DNA of 64,000 nt, taken from the NCBI RefSeq assembly GCF_019218285.1, contig NZ_JAHUZG010000001.1:744001-808000 (forward strand), given 5' to 3'. Every line of letters starts with the position of its first letter. The stretch's first letter is position 1. The stretch is from Antarctobacter sediminis (GTDB lineage: Bacteria > Pseudomonadota > Alphaproteobacteria > Rhodobacterales > Rhodobacteraceae). The notes beneath the pieces were generated by a model. The model made no database searches. It was not told the DNA's origin and saw only the letters and a list, made by a program, of their open reading frames with translations. A program made the translations under genes and the position numbers. Shown here in pieces: positions 28,146-37,930 of this stretch.

Positions 28146-29027
28146 ATGTCCCAGACCTATCTCAGGAATCCCGACGCGCTTGTCAGCACCGACTGGCTGG
28201 CCGACAATCTCGATGATCCGTCCTTGCGGATCTACGACTGCTCCACCGTGCTGGAGTTCCAGCCCGGCGGCGACCGGCCCTACCGGGTTGTCAGCTGCGC
28301 CAAGGAACATGCCGAAGGTCACATCCCCGGTGCCGCCTACCTCGACCTTCAGGCGGATTTCTCTGACGATGCCAGCCCCTATGGCATGACCCTCGCCGCC
28401 CCGGACATCGTCACCGCCGCCTTTGAGCGCGCGGGCATCGGCGACGACAACCGCGTCATCCTTTACAGCCGGCGCAGCCCGTCCTGGGCGACCCGCTTCT
28501 GGTGGATGCTGCGCTGGCTGGGTTTTGACAACGCGGCGGTTCTGGATGGCGGGTTCGAGGCATGGCAGGCCGAAGCCCGTCCTCTGGCCACCACATCCGC
28601 GCCTTATCCTCCCGGCAAGCTGACGCCAGACCTGCGCCCCGCGCTCTTTGTCGACAAGCAGGCCGTGCTGGCGGCGCTTGACGATCCCGACACCTGCATC
28701 GTGAACGCGCTGGGCCGGGACGTGTTTTCCGGCGAGAACCCCCGTTATGGCCGCCCCGGGCGCATTCCGCGCAGCATCAGCCTGCCGCAGGTCGAACTGG
28801 TTGACCCGGAATCCCACCGTTTTCTGCCCGTGGAACAGATCGCGCGTGCCGTTTCAGAGGCAGGGGCCGACGGGCACCGGCGGCACATCACCTATTGCGG
28901 CGGCGGGATCTTTGCCACCGTCGATGCCTTCTGGCTGCACCAACTGGGCCGTGATGACATTGCCGTCTATGAAAATTCGATGAGCGAATGGGGGCCCGAT
29001 CCCGCGCTGCCAATCGAACGGGATTGA
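28146..29027 (+). CDS. Two-domain sulfurtransferase (rhodanese family)
   Basis: This 293-residue protein has tandem rhodanese domains. The N-terminal one (about 10-145) holds HAEGHIPGAAYLDLQ and has SRRSP where an active loop would carry Cys, so it is structural. The C-terminal one (about 160-290) has the active-site loop with Cys251 in ITYCGGGIFAT. It transfers sulfane sulfur to thiol acceptors such as cyanide or 3-mercaptopyruvate-derived targets; the donor cannot be told from the CGGGI loop. The ATG at 28146 was chosen over an upstream frame start. Confidence 0.85.
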   Translation: MSQTYLRNPDALVSTDWLADNLDDPSLRIYDCSTVLEFQPGGDRPYRVVSCAKEHAEGHIPGAAYLDLQADFSDDASPYGMTLAAPDIVTAAFERAGIGDDNRVILYSRRSPSWATRFWWMLRWLGFDNAAVLDGGFEAWQAEARPLATTSAPYPPGKLTPDLRPALFVDKQAVLAALDDPDTCIVNALGRDVFSGENPRYGRPGRIPRSISLPQVELVDPESHRFLPVEQIARAVSEAGADGHRRHITYCGGGIFATVDAFWLHQLGRDDIAVYENSMSEWGPDPALPIERD

Positions 29028-29114
29028 CCGGAAAGCGCCCAAGAGGCTTGCGGCACGATGACCTTTCGGAAACAGTCACCCAAGGCCAAGTGATTGTAAC
29101 AAGGAAGGTTCTTT

Positions 29115-30116
29115 ATGCGCAGGCATGTTCTGTGGGCTGTGACAGCCTGTTTCCCGGTGTTTCCATCCATCACCCAGGCGGCCGAACTGGACATCCTCCC
29201 TCCGCCCGACATTCCGATCGAATACGAAGTGCAGGCGCCCGATCCCGCGCGCGCTTGCAGCTTTCGCCTGACCGGTCCATTGGCGACCGGTGATGGTGAC
29301 CGCATCGTCGCCCGTCTGCAACAAACGCCGCGCGGCGTTCCGACCCCGGTGCTTTGCCTCGACAGTCCCGGAGGGTCGCTGGTCGAGGCGCTGGAACTCG
29401 CCCGGTTCCTGCGCAGCGCAAAGATCGGCACCCGGCTGGAACCCGGCACCCGATGCGAAAGCGCCTGCGCGCTGGTCTTTATGGCGGGCAGTTTCATCCC
29501 GCATGAATCCGGCCCCCGAAAGTGGCGGGTGATGCACCCGACGGCCCGGTTGGGGTTCCATTCGCCATCGCTGAACGTGCCCGAGGGCAACTACCGCGCC
29601 GATACGGTCAAGGCGTCCTACGAATTGGCCATGCGCAGCCTTGCGATGACCCTGACACAACTGGTCCAGAACCGGGATTTCGACGATGGCGAGCATCTGA
29701 AACCCTCATTGATGGCTGCCATGCTGCAAACCCCGTCGGACAGCATGTACCACATCCAGACGGTGGATCAGGCCGGGCGCTGGGGGATCACCGTCGGCCC
29801 GCTGACCGGTCAGGACACAACGTTCGACGCGCCCGCATTGCGGCGTGCCTGCGCCAACAAGGTGGCCTGGGAGGCAGACAAAAGCGCGCTGGAGGCGGCC
29901 CATTACGACCGGTGGCATGTCGCCTTTGGCAAGGATCAGTACGGCCCGAAAGTGGATGTCATCTACGACGAATTCTGGGGCGACGCCTGCACTTGGGATG
30001 TCCCGGAAAGCGCCGCAGCCACCGGCAGGATCGCCCTGCCAGACCTTGGTCAAGGCCTCCTCGACCTCAGCAAGCTGGTGGATCCGTCCACCCGGCTCGT
30101 CGATCTGCCGCACTAG
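29115..30116 (+). CDS. Secreted ClpP-fold-like protein, no peptidoglycan-binding tail
   Basis: This 333-residue protein has a signal peptide (cut near TQA/AELD). LCLDSPGGSLVEALELARFL (SPGGS at 84-88) and CESACALVFMAG (114-125) place candidate nucleophile Ser116 between two cysteines, and LGFHSP places His149 where ClpP has its catalytic His. So the Ser and His of a ClpP-type triad are both available. It is shorter than its paralogues at 2794 and 50877 and lacks their C-terminal peptidoglycan-binding repeat. Its C-terminal 130 residues include a Trp-rich segment (YDRWHVAFGKDQYG) I do not recognise. It is probably periplasmic; the substrate is unknown. Confidence 0.72.
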   Translation: MRRHVLWAVTACFPVFPSITQAAELDILPPPDIPIEYEVQAPDPARACSFRLTGPLATGDGDRIVARLQQTPRGVPTPVLCLDSPGGSLVEALELARFLRSAKIGTRLEPGTRCESACALVFMAGSFIPHESGPRKWRVMHPTARLGFHSPSLNVPEGNYRADTVKASYELAMRSLAMTLTQLVQNRDFDDGEHLKPSLMAAMLQTPSDSMYHIQTVDQAGRWGITVGPLTGQDTTFDAPALRRACANKVAWEADKSALEAAHYDRWHVAFGKDQYGPKVDVIYDEFWGDACTWDVPESAAATGRIALPDLGQGLLDLSKLVDPSTRLVDLPH

Positions 30117-30165
30117 GGTTTGACACGGAGGCCGTTACGGTACGGCACCGCGGCCGCCCCGGGAT

Positions 30166-30705
30166 CTAGCCCAAGACCCCAAGGCGGCCCAGAGCATAGA
30201 CCGTGGCAACCATCAGGACGCCGCTGGCAAGGTTGATCCGGAACATGGCCCAACGCCCCTTCGACTTGCCAGGGGCAACGCCATCGCGGGTCTTGATCGC
30301 ACTCCCGATGACGCCGAATTCCACGAAGGCATTTACCGTCGCGGTAACGAGAAAGAAGAAGACAAAGAGCGCAATGGGCAAAACCGCGTTGTCGTAAGCC
30401 GGTCCCGGGCCCTGGATACCCGCGTCCAGCATGAACCCGACCGGAATGCCGAGGCAGATGCCGACAAGGGTCGAAACACTATTCGCCTGCACCACCGCGC
30501 CAAAGGCCCGCGACGTGGACAGGTCAAAGACCCTTTTGACAGCCATCCATTCCAACAGGAAAGGCAGTACCGCAATCCACCACAAGACGGCGGCGGCGGG
30601 CAGAAAGATCCATAGGCCGAACCAGGCAAAGGCCGGCGCCGGCAGAACCACGAGCCAAGCCACCAGAACCGCCTTGAAGGCATGAAAGGGTTTCCGGACG
30701 GGCAT
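30166..30705 (-). CDS. Hypothetical inner-membrane protein with four helices
   Basis: This 179-residue protein is very hydrophobic, with likely membrane helices at about 10-28, 30-52, 72-92 and 105-130 and a final one at 158-178. There are no charged catalytic motifs. The loop GVAPGKSKGRWAMFRIN before the last helix is basic. I cannot assign a family. It is convergent with the ClpP-like gene at 29115 and upstream of nothing on its strand except the DAHP synthase terminator region. Confidence 0.55.
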   Translation of the reverse strand: MPVRKPFHAFKAVLVAWLVVLPAPAFAWFGLWIFLPAAAVLWWIAVLPFLLEWMAVKRVFDLSTSRAFGAVVQANSVSTLVGICLGIPVGFMLDAGIQGPGPAYDNAVLPIALFVFFFLVTATVNAFVEFGVIGSAIKTRDGVAPGKSKGRWAMFRINLASGVLMVATVYALGRLGVLG

Positions 30706-30804
30706 GGCGCCATCTTGCCTGTCAGGCGGACCGTTGCGTTGATCCGGATCAACCCCGTCGCGGAGGACCTGCCCTTGGCTTCCGCAGAACCCCGAAACGC
30801 GAAA

Positions 30805-30830
30805 CGCCCCCGCGGTTTCCCGCAGGGGCG
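30805..30830 (-). terminator. Terminator hairpin after the DAHP synthase gene
   Basis: An 11-bp GC stem (CGCCCCTGCGG with CCGCGGGGGCG, one mismatch) encloses a short A-rich loop, followed on the minus strand by TTTCGCGTTTC. It begins 25 bases past the stop. Confidence 0.65.
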
Positions 30831-30854
30831 CAAATCCCGGTTCTGCAAAAGCGA

Positions 30855-32225
30855 TCAGGCGCTGGCCGCTTCCATCGCCTTTTCGCGGCGCGCCACCAGT
30901 TCCTCGGCCACGAGGAAAGCCAGTTCCAGCGACTGCGACGCATTCAGACGCGGATCACAGGCGGTGTGGTAGCGGTCCGACAGGTCCTCTTCGGTGACTT
31001 CACGCACGCCGCCGGTGCACTCGGTCACGTCCAGCCCCGTCATCTCGAAATGTACACCGCCGGGGATGGTGCCCTCGGCATCGTGGATCCCAAAGAAGTC
31101 GCGGACCTCGCGCAGCACGTTGTCGAACGGACGGGTCTTGTACCCGGTGGCCGATTTGATCGTGTTGCCATGCATCGGGTCACAGACCCAGGTCACGTTG
31201 GCGCCCTCTTCCTGCACGGCCTTGATGAGGCGCGGCAGATGCTCTTGCCCTTTGCCCGCACCGAAACGCGCGATCAGCGTCAGCTTGCCCTCTTCATTGT
31301 TCGGGTTCAGCGTCTGCATCAGCACCTTGAGATCCTCGGCACTGGTGGTCGGACCGCATTTCAGGCCAACCGGGTTCAGAACGCCACGGGCAAATTCCAC
31401 ATGCGCGCCGTCCGGCTGCCGGGTGCGGTCACCGATCCAGATCATGTGGCCGGACCCTGCCAGCCATTTGCCCGAGGTCGAATCCTGACGGGTCAGCGCC
31501 TCTTCGTATTCCAGCAGCAGCGACTCATGCGAGGTGTAGAACTCGACCGTTTGCAGCGTATGCGCCTGATCCCCGGTCACACCGGCCGCGTTGATGAAGT
31601 CCAGAGCATCCTGAATGCGGTTCGCCATCTCGCGGTACTTGCCCGCCTCGTCACCCTGGGTAAAGCCCAGCGTCCACTGGTGGACCTTGTGCACATCGGC
31701 GTAGCCGCCGGTCGAAAAGGCGCGCAACAGGTTCAGCGTGGCAGCGGCCTGCGTGTAGGCCTGCAACATCTTTCTGGGATCGGGGATGCGGGCCTCGGGG
31801 GTGAAGGCCAGCTCGTTGATGATGTCACCACGGTAGCTGGGCAGTTCAAGACCATCCTTGACCTCGGTCGGAGCCGAGCGCGGCTTGGCGAACTGACCGG
31901 CCATACGACCGACCTTTACCACCGGAACCTTGGCACCGTAGGTCAGCACCATGGCCATCTGCAACATCACCTTGAAGGTGTCGCGGATCGCATCGGCCGA
32001 GAACTGGTCGAAAGCCTCGGCACAATCGCCGCCCTGCAAGAGAAAGGCCTCACCCCGTCCGGCGGCACCAAGGTGCGACTTCAACCGGCGCGCCTCGCCC
32101 GCAAAGACCAGCGGCGGATACTTGGCCAGCTGCGCCTCGACGGCGGTCAGGGCCTCTGCGTCCGTATACTCGGGCATCTGAACCCGCGGTTTCGCACGCC
32201 AGTTCGATTTCTGCCACTCGGTCAT
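30855..32225 (-). CDS. 3-deoxy-7-phosphoheptulonate synthase, class II
   Basis: This 456-residue class II (plant-type) DAHP synthase condenses PEP and erythrose 4-phosphate in the first step of the shikimate pathway. [20 protein letters not shown] is the typical start, and [24 protein letters not shown] and [11 protein letters not shown] carry the Cys, Arg and His residues that bind metal and substrates. The ATG at 32223-32225 follows GGAGAGAG; the longer frame upstream is not supported. It is divergent from the GlxA-type regulator. The other shikimate gene here, aroQ, is 26 kb away. Confidence 0.93.
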   Translation of the reverse strand: MTEWQKSNWRAKPRVQMPEYTDAEALTAVEAQLAKYPPLVFAGEARRLKSHLGAAGRGEAFLLQGGDCAEAFDQFSADAIRDTFKVMLQMAMVLTYGAKVPVVKVGRMAGQFAKPRSAPTEVKDGLELPSYRGDIINELAFTPEARIPDPRKMLQAYTQAAATLNLLRAFSTGGYADVHKVHQWTLGFTQGDEAGKYREMANRIQDALDFINAAGVTGDQAHTLQTVEFYTSHESLLLEYEEALTRQDSTSGKWLAGSGHMIWIGDRTRQPDGAHVEFARGVLNPVGLKCGPTTSAEDLKVLMQTLNPNNEEGKLTLIARFGAGKGQEHLPRLIKAVQEEGANVTWVCDPMHGNTIKSATGYKTRPFDNVLREVRDFFGIHDAEGTIPGGVHFEMTGLDVTECTGGVREVTEEDLSDRYHTACDPRLNASQSLELAFLVAEELVARREKAMEAASA

Positions 32226-32400
32226 TGTCTCTCTCCGGTTGATCATTTCGAGCGCTAACGGAGGTGCTGTATACTTAACGTCTTCGTGCAAGACCACAGT
32301 GTTTTTTGCGACATGGCTTGACGCTTTGTTCTTGTTCTGCCCATGTGCTTCGACCAGCCTGCGGATGTAACGCCGCAGCCCGTCCAGGAAGGTGCCCGAG

Positions 32401-33411
32401 ATGTTTCCCCCGCCCCAGCAGCAGGTCATCGAACTCGACACCGTGCCGGCCAAGCCGCGCCGTTTTGTCTTCGTGCTGCTCGACAACTTCACCATGCTAT
32501 CCTTTGCCGCTGCGCTGGATTGCCTCCGTCTTGCCAATCGGATGGCTCAAAAGCCGCTGTATGAATGGCGTGTCATTGGCGAAGGTGGTGAGACGGCCAC
32601 CTGTTCGACCGGCACGGTGTTCAACCTCGACGGCGATCTGGAAGAATTGCACCGCGAAGACACGATCCTTGTCTGCGGCGGTGCCGACGTTCAGAAGGCG
32701 ACCACCAAGCGCCTGCTCAGCTGGCTGCGGCGCGAGGCCCGCAAGGGGCTGACCATCGGCGGGCTTTGCACCGCCGCCTTCGCGCTTGCCAAGGCCGGGC
32801 TGCTGGACGGCAAGCGCGCCACGATCCACTGGGAAAACCAGGACAGTTTTTCCGAAGAATTCGACGAGGTCGACCTGACCAAATCGGTCTTTACCATCGA
32901 CGGCAACCGGCTGACCACTGCGGGCGGCACCTCGTCGATCGACCTTGTGTTGCAGATCATCGCCAACGACCATGGCGAGGAACTGGCCACCGCGGTGGCC
33001 GATCAGCAGATCTATTCCTCGATCCGCACCGACCAGGACACCCAGCGCCTTTCCGTGCCCACCCGCATCGGCGTGCGCCACCCCAAGCTGAGCCAGGTCA
33101 TCCAGATGATGGAATCCAACATCGAGGAACCGATCAGCCCGGCCATCCTTGCCAAAGAGGTCGGCATGTCGACACGCCAGCTGGAGCGCCTGTTCCGGCG
33201 TTACCTCAACCGTTCGCCAAAGCGGTATTACATGGAACTGCGCCTGCAAAAGGCGCGCAACCTGCTGATGCAAACGGAAATGAGCGTCATCAACGTGGCT
33301 CTGGCCTGCGGTTTTGCGTCGCCCTCGCATTTCTCGAAATGCTACCGCGCGCATTATAAAACCACGCCGTACCGCGAACGCGGGGCGCAGGCGACCCGGC
33401 TGTCGGTGTGA
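32401..33411 (+). CDS. GlxA-family transcriptional regulator (DJ-1/PfpI plus AraC)
   Basis: This 336-residue regulator has an N-terminal DJ-1/PfpI amidotransferase-like domain (about 18-190) with [17 protein letters not shown] at the nucleophile elbow, and a C-terminal AraC double helix-turn-helix (about 225-325) with [19 protein letters not shown] and [14 protein letters not shown]. Related proteins control betaine, carnitine or arginine catabolism. I chose the ATG at 32401 for its spacing from AGGAAGG. The next gene overlaps it in a GTGA arrangement. The target genes are unknown. Confidence 0.87.
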   Translation: MFPPPQQQVIELDTVPAKPRRFVFVLLDNFTMLSFAAALDCLRLANRMAQKPLYEWRVIGEGGETATCSTGTVFNLDGDLEELHREDTILVCGGADVQKATTKRLLSWLRREARKGLTIGGLCTAAFALAKAGLLDGKRATIHWENQDSFSEEFDEVDLTKSVFTIDGNRLTTAGGTSSIDLVLQIIANDHGEELATAVADQQIYSSIRTDQDTQRLSVPTRIGVRHPKLSQVIQMMESNIEEPISPAILAKEVGMSTRQLERLFRRYLNRSPKRYYMELRLQKARNLLMQTEMSVINVALACGFASPSHFSKCYRAHYKTTPYRERGAQATRLSV

Positions 33412-33908
33412 TCCGCACATCACGCCTGTTGCTTCGGCGGGCGCGGCCTGCCGATCTGGAACCGCTGCACGCGGTGCTGTCGTCCCCCAAGGCGATGCGC
33501 TATTGGTCGCATCCCGCGCATGAGGACATCACGCAAAGCCTGACCTACCTGCGCGGCCTGATGGATGACCGGCCAGAAGCGTTCGACCTGATCGTCGACT
33601 ATCAGGGCCGCTGCATCGGCAAGGCCGGCATGTGGCGGGCACCGGACTTCGGCTATGTGCTGCATCCGGATTTCTGGGGCATGGGACTGGCGTCCGAGGC
33701 GCTGTCCGCCTTGTTGCCCGAGCTTGAACGTCAGCGTCCGCAGCTGGATCAGCTGACAGCCGAGGTTGACCCGCGCAATGCTGCCTCGATGCGCCTGTTG
33801 CGAAAACTTGGGTTCACGCACCTGCGGACGGAGGAAAAGAACTTTCTCTACGGCGGGTGGGAATGGTGCGACACCGCCTATTTTGCCCGCCCGCTCCGCG
33901 CGCAGTGA
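33408..33908 (+). CDS. GNAT-family N-acetyltransferase
   Basis: This 166-residue acetyltransferase of the RimJ/RimL type begins with the characteristic TSRLLLRRARPADLEPL and has the acetyl-CoA-binding core FWGMGLASEALSALL plus NAASMRLLRKLGF. The GTG start at 33408 overlaps the stop of the GlxA-type gene, so the two are co-translated. The acceptor (ribosomal protein or small molecule) is not known. Confidence 0.85.
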   Translation: MIRTSRLLLRRARPADLEPLHAVLSSPKAMRYWSHPAHEDITQSLTYLRGLMDDRPEAFDLIVDYQGRCIGKAGMWRAPDFGYVLHPDFWGMGLASEALSALLPELERQRPQLDQLTAEVDPRNAASMRLLRKLGFTHLRTEEKNFLYGGWEWCDTAYFARPLRAQ

Positions 33909-33997
33909 TAGGCTGAGGGCAAAGACCCTGTTCACAGGGCCGCCGCTGGCCTAGGCTGGGACCGCACCCCGGCTGACATCGCGCAGGAGGCAAGCCC

Positions 33998-35335
33998 CTG
34001 TCTCACCGATCCAATCCAGCAACCGCCGCGCGGCTTGGCGGGCTTTGGGCCAAGTCACGCCGCGCCGCGGAAAACACGCCCGCCGCCCGCAACCGCGCGG
34101 TTGACCTGTACCGCGCCGTAGCCATCGGTTTTGTCGTGCTTGGCCACTGGATGATGGTCGCGCCGGTCTATTCCGATGGCGCTGTATCGCTGGCCAATAT
34201 CCTCGCCGAAGACCCCTGGACCCAGTACCTGACCTGGCTTTTTCAGGTCATGCCCGTGTTCTTTTTCGTCGGCGGATTTTCCAACGCGATTTCATGGACA
34301 TCCGCAAGGCAGGATCCCGAACGTCGCAGGATCTGGGCCGCAACACGGCTTGCACGTCTGCTGAAACCCACCGTCCCGCTGATCCTGCTTTGGGCACTGG
34401 CGGGGTTTGTCGCTAAACTCGCTGGCGTGCCGCGCGAACTGATCGACCCAGCCAGTCAGGCGGCGCTGGTGCCAGTGTGGTTCCTTGCGGTCTATATCGT
34501 CATCACCGTGGCGGTCCCCGTGACGGCTTGGGTCTGGGACCGGATCGGCCCGGTCTCGGTCCTGGTGTTGATGCTGGGGGCGATTGCCGTCGATGCCATC
34601 GCCTTTGGCATGGACATGGGATGGCTGCGCTGGGCGAACTACGGCTTTGTCTGGCTCGCCGTTCACCAAATGGGATTCTGGTGGCAGGATCGCGACCGAT
34701 GGCAACCGCCATGGCCGCTGGTTTCAGCCTTCGGCCTGATCTGGATGCTGATCCTCGTGGTCGGGCTGGGCTTTCCTCTGGCGCTGATCAGTGTCCCGGG
34801 CGAAGATATCTCGAACACGCGACCCCCGACCACCGCCATGCTGGCGATTGGTCTTTTGCACATCGGCTTCCTGATCGGCATCCTGCCGCTGGTGCGCCGG
34901 GCATTGGAAAACAGACGGCTCTGGGCGGCGGTGATCCTCGTCAACCAGATGATCATGACGGTCTATCTGTGGCACCTGACGGCGGTCATCGTCCTTTTGG
35001 GGCTGTCCATGGCCGCAGGTGGGCTGGGCATGGGGATCGCGCCAGGAACGCCCCTGTGGTGGCTGTTGCGCCCGGTCTGGGTCATCTGTCTGGTTCTGGC
35101 GCTGTTGCCTTTTGTTTTGATGTTCTTCCGGTTCGAAGCCGGCGGAAAATCGACGACACGCGCGCTGCCCGGGCATGTTCAGGCGATGTTGGGCGCGCTG
35201 ATGACCTGCGCCGGAATGATCCGGCTGGCGCTGAACGGGATCGGCAGCGGCTTTGCGCCGGGCTTCGATGGGTTTGCCGTCGCGCTGGTCATTGCCGGAG
35301 CGCTGGTGGCGACGCGCCGGTTCGGCGCGCCCTAA
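33998..35335 (+). CDS. Acyltransferase family 3 membrane protein, probable CTG start
   Basis: This is an integral membrane acyltransferase-3 protein of about 445 residues with roughly ten helices. The conserved N-terminal motif NRAVDLYRAVAIGFVVLGHW includes the His that is essential in this family; next comes FQVMPVFFFVGGFSN. The first ATG or GTG codon in frame (34136) lies inside this motif and would delete half of it. The only better start is CTG at 33998, 7 bases after a strong GGAGG, giving MSHRSNPATAARLGG. Such enzymes O-acylate sugars, glucans or lipids; the acceptor is unknown. Confidence 0.75.
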   Translation: MSHRSNPATAARLGGLWAKSRRAAENTPAARNRAVDLYRAVAIGFVVLGHWMMVAPVYSDGAVSLANILAEDPWTQYLTWLFQVMPVFFFVGGFSNAISWTSARQDPERRRIWAATRLARLLKPTVPLILLWALAGFVAKLAGVPRELIDPASQAALVPVWFLAVYIVITVAVPVTAWVWDRIGPVSVLVLMLGAIAVDAIAFGMDMGWLRWANYGFVWLAVHQMGFWWQDRDRWQPPWPLVSAFGLIWMLILVVGLGFPLALISVPGEDISNTRPPTTAMLAIGLLHIGFLIGILPLVRRALENRRLWAAVILVNQMIMTVYLWHLTAVIVLLGLSMAAGGLGMGIAPGTPLWWLLRPVWVICLVLALLPFVLMFFRFEAGGKSTTRALPGHVQAMLGALMTCAGMIRLALNGIGSGFAPGFDGFAVALVIAGALVATRRFGAP

Positions 35336-35371
35336 GCCCCCTTCACGCTCGCGATCCCGCGCAGGCGTCCG

Positions 35372-36484
35372 TCAGCTGTTTTCATCGGGCGCAATCCGAT
35401 AAAGCGCACCGTTCCCGACGCTGAGGAACCACAGCATGCCATCCGGGCCCTGGTCCAGATCGCGCACACGCAGGGTTTCATCGCTTTTCAGTTGCTCGAC
35501 CTCGGTCAGCGGATCTCCGGCCATGCGGGCGATATAGTCGAATTTCAACGATCCGACGAATCCGTTGCCCGCCCAGTCGGACACAGAGCCATCGTAAAAG
35601 GTCATCCCCGAGGGTGCGATTGACGGATCCCAGTAATGGACCGGCTGCGCCATGCCGTCCTTCTGCGACCCTTCGCCGATATTGGAACCGTCATAATTGA
35701 CCCCGTAGGAGATCACCGGCCAGCCATAATTCACCCCCGGGTCGATGCGGTTCACCTCGTCGCCGCCCCGCGCGCCGTGTTCGGCGACCCAAAGCTGCCC
35801 CGATCCATCCATGGCCGCACCCTGCGGGTTGCGGTGGCCATAGGACCAGATCTCGGGCAAGGCCCCGTCTGTATCCAGAAACGGGTTCCCCGGAGCCGGT
35901 GCCCCGTCGCGGGTGATCCGCAGGACAGACCCGTTGTGCATCGACAGATCCTGCGCCTTTGGCCCGTCGCCCCGGTCGCCGATGGTCACAAACAGCGTGC
36001 CGTCCGGGCCTTCGACCAGACGCGAGCCGAAGTGAAAGCCGCCGCCGGTTCCGCGCACAATCTCAAAGATGACGCGACCATCGGTCAAACGGGACAGATC
36101 TTCGGACAGTTGCGCCCGATAGACCGCCGTGCCTGACCCGCGCAGGCCCTGCCGCTTGGCATAGGTAAAGAACACCTCACGCGTTTCGGAAAAGTCTTCG
36201 GGGACAAGAACATCAAGCAGGCCACCCTGCCCCTGATCCACCACCCGAGGCGTTCCCCGCACCTCTTGCGGTTCGCCGTCGCGGACCACCAGCAGGCGGC
36301 CGCCACGTTCGGTCACCAGCACATCGCCACCGGGAAGAAAATCAAAGGCCCAGGGGGTATCCAACCCCTCGACCACGGGAATCACCTCCATCGTGCCGGC
36401 CCCGGTCTGCATCGGTCCGGCAAGCGCCGCACCCGTCCAGCCGACCAGAAAAGCCATGCCTGTCACCGCAGAAAATGCTCGCAT
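35372..36484 (-). CDS. PQQ-dependent sugar dehydrogenase (GSDH family, secreted)
   Basis: This 370-residue protein has a signal peptide (cut near ALA/GPM) and a six-bladed beta-propeller of the soluble glucose/sorbosone dehydrogenase family. Recognisable segments are VEGLDTPWAFDFLPGGDVLV, HFGSRLVEGPDGTLFVTIGD, YGHRNPQGAAMD, EHGARGGDEVNRI and NYGWPVISYG. It should oxidise sugars in the periplasm with PQQ as cofactor. No PQQ biosynthesis genes are in the window, so PQQ must come from elsewhere or the protein is a non-enzymatic homologue. Convergent with the acyltransferase gene. Confidence 0.88.
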   Translation of the reverse strand: MRAFSAVTGMAFLVGWTGAALAGPMQTGAGTMEVIPVVEGLDTPWAFDFLPGGDVLVTERGGRLLVVRDGEPQEVRGTPRVVDQGQGGLLDVLVPEDFSETREVFFTYAKRQGLRGSGTAVYRAQLSEDLSRLTDGRVIFEIVRGTGGGFHFGSRLVEGPDGTLFVTIGDRGDGPKAQDLSMHNGSVLRITRDGAPAPGNPFLDTDGALPEIWSYGHRNPQGAAMDGSGQLWVAEHGARGGDEVNRIDPGVNYGWPVISYGVNYDGSNIGEGSQKDGMAQPVHYWDPSIAPSGMTFYDGSVSDWAGNGFVGSLKFDYIARMAGDPLTEVEQLKSDETLRVRDLDQGPDGMLWFLSVGNGALYRIAPDENS

Positions 36485-36650
36485 CGCGCCGTTCCTCCCT
36501 GTCTTTCCCTCGATGTGGGGCCTCTATCCGCTGCGGCAAGAGTGACTTGGCGTTCGGCGTGCGGCAGTCCGTCGCTTCGCCCCTTTTCTTTTCCCCAAAC
36601 CCTGCTTAGGCTCCGCTCAGGACATCAAGATCCAACATGGGAGCTATCAA

Positions 36651-37835
36651 ATGAAGAAATTGTTGCTTGCCACCACGGCGGCGGCGCTGACCGCTTCGGC
36701 TGCTTTCGCCGAAAGCCACGGCAGCGAAGCCAAGATCGGCATCATCCTCGGCTTTACCGGGCCGCTGGAATCGATCACGCCGGCCATGGCCGATGGCGCC
36801 GAGCTGGCAATTGCCGAAGTGAACGCGTCGGGCAAATTCCTGGATGGCATCATGCTGGCCCCGTCGCGCGCTGACTCGACCTGCATCGACGCCGCCGCAG
36901 CCACCGCCGCCGCGGAACGCCTCGTTTCCGAAGGCATCGTGGGCATCATGGGCGCGGATTGCTCGGGCGTGACCGGTGCGATCCTCGCGAACGTGGCGCT
37001 GGCCAACGGCATCCCGATGGTGTCGCCCTCGGCAACCTCGCCGGCCCTGTCGACCGCCGAAGACAACGGCCTGTTCTTCCGTACCGCGCCTTCCGACGCC
37101 CGTCAGGGTGCCGTGATGGCCGAAATCCTTGCGGAAAAAGGCATCACCGAAGTTGCGGTGACCTACACCAACAACGACTACGGCAAAGGTTTTGCCGACG
37201 CTTTCGAAGCAGCCTTCGACGGCACCGTGACCCTGTCCGCACCGCATGACGACGGCAAGGCCGACTATTCGGCCGAAATCGGCGCTCTGGCATCCGCCGG
37301 CGGTCAGGCACTGGTTGTTCTGGGCTACACCGACCAGGGCGGCAAGGGCATCATCCAGGCATCCTATGACACCGGCGCGTTCGATTTGTACGTGATGGGT
37401 GACGGCATGTATGGCGACACGCTGTTCTCGGAACTGGCAGACGCGCTGGAAGGCTCGATCGGCACTGTTCCCTGGGCACAGGGCGAAGGCGCCGAAGCGT
37501 TCTCGGCAATCACCAAGGCAGCAGGCATCAACGCCGACAGCTCGTACACCCGCGAGTCCTATGACGCGGCTGCGCTGATCGCCATGGCCATGATGAAGGG
37601 TGGCGAAGCGACCCCGGCGGCCATCGCGGCCAACCTGCTGGACGTTGCCAACGCTCCGGGTGAGCTGATCCTGCCCGGTGAACTGGGCAAGGCGATGGAA
37701 ATCCTCGCCGCGGGCGGCGATGTCGACTATGTCGGCGCCTCGGGTGTGGAACTGATCGGCCCGGGTGAGGCCGCAGGTTCCTACCGCCACTACACCATCA
37801 CCGGTGGCGCGGCAGAAACCGTCGAGTTCAAGTAA
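36651..37835 (+). CDS. Branched-chain-amino-acid-type ABC transporter substrate-binding protein
   Basis: This 394-residue periplasmic binding protein of the LivJ/LivK family (type I fold) has a signal peptide (cut near AFA/ESH). IGIILGFTGPLESITPAMADGAELAIAEVN and MGADCSGVTGAILANVA mark the two lobes. It heads the cassette binding protein, LivG, LivF, two small proteins, LivH, LivM. A terminator-like hairpin follows it. The ligand cannot be read; this family also carries urea, amides, aromatic acids and other solutes. Confidence 0.9.
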   Translation: MKKLLLATTAAALTASAAFAESHGSEAKIGIILGFTGPLESITPAMADGAELAIAEVNASGKFLDGIMLAPSRADSTCIDAAAATAAAERLVSEGIVGIMGADCSGVTGAILANVALANGIPMVSPSATSPALSTAEDNGLFFRTAPSDARQGAVMAEILAEKGITEVAVTYTNNDYGKGFADAFEAAFDGTVTLSAPHDDGKADYSAEIGALASAGGQALVVLGYTDQGGKGIIQASYDTGAFDLYVMGDGMYGDTLFSELADALEGSIGTVPWAQGEGAEAFSAITKAAGINADSSYTRESYDAAALIAMAMMKGGEATPAAIAANLLDVANAPGELILPGELGKAMEILAAGGDVDYVGASGVELIGPGEAAGSYRHYTITGGAAETVEFK

Positions 37836-37852
37836 ACCGACACGAAGGAAAG

Positions 37853-37880
37853 GCAGCCGGGACTCTCCCGGCTGCTTTTT
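37853..37880 (+). terminator. Terminator-like hairpin between the binding protein and livG
   Basis: A perfect 10-bp stem (GCAGCCGGGA with TCCCGGCTGC), 3-base loop and TTTTT follow the binding-protein gene. Since the ABC genes continue 50 bp on, it probably acts as a partial terminator that keeps binding protein in excess. Confidence 0.75.
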
Positions 37881-37930
37881 CCGCATATGGCAGGCGCCGG
37901 TCAGAGCGCCGCCATCAGGGGGCTATCCAA

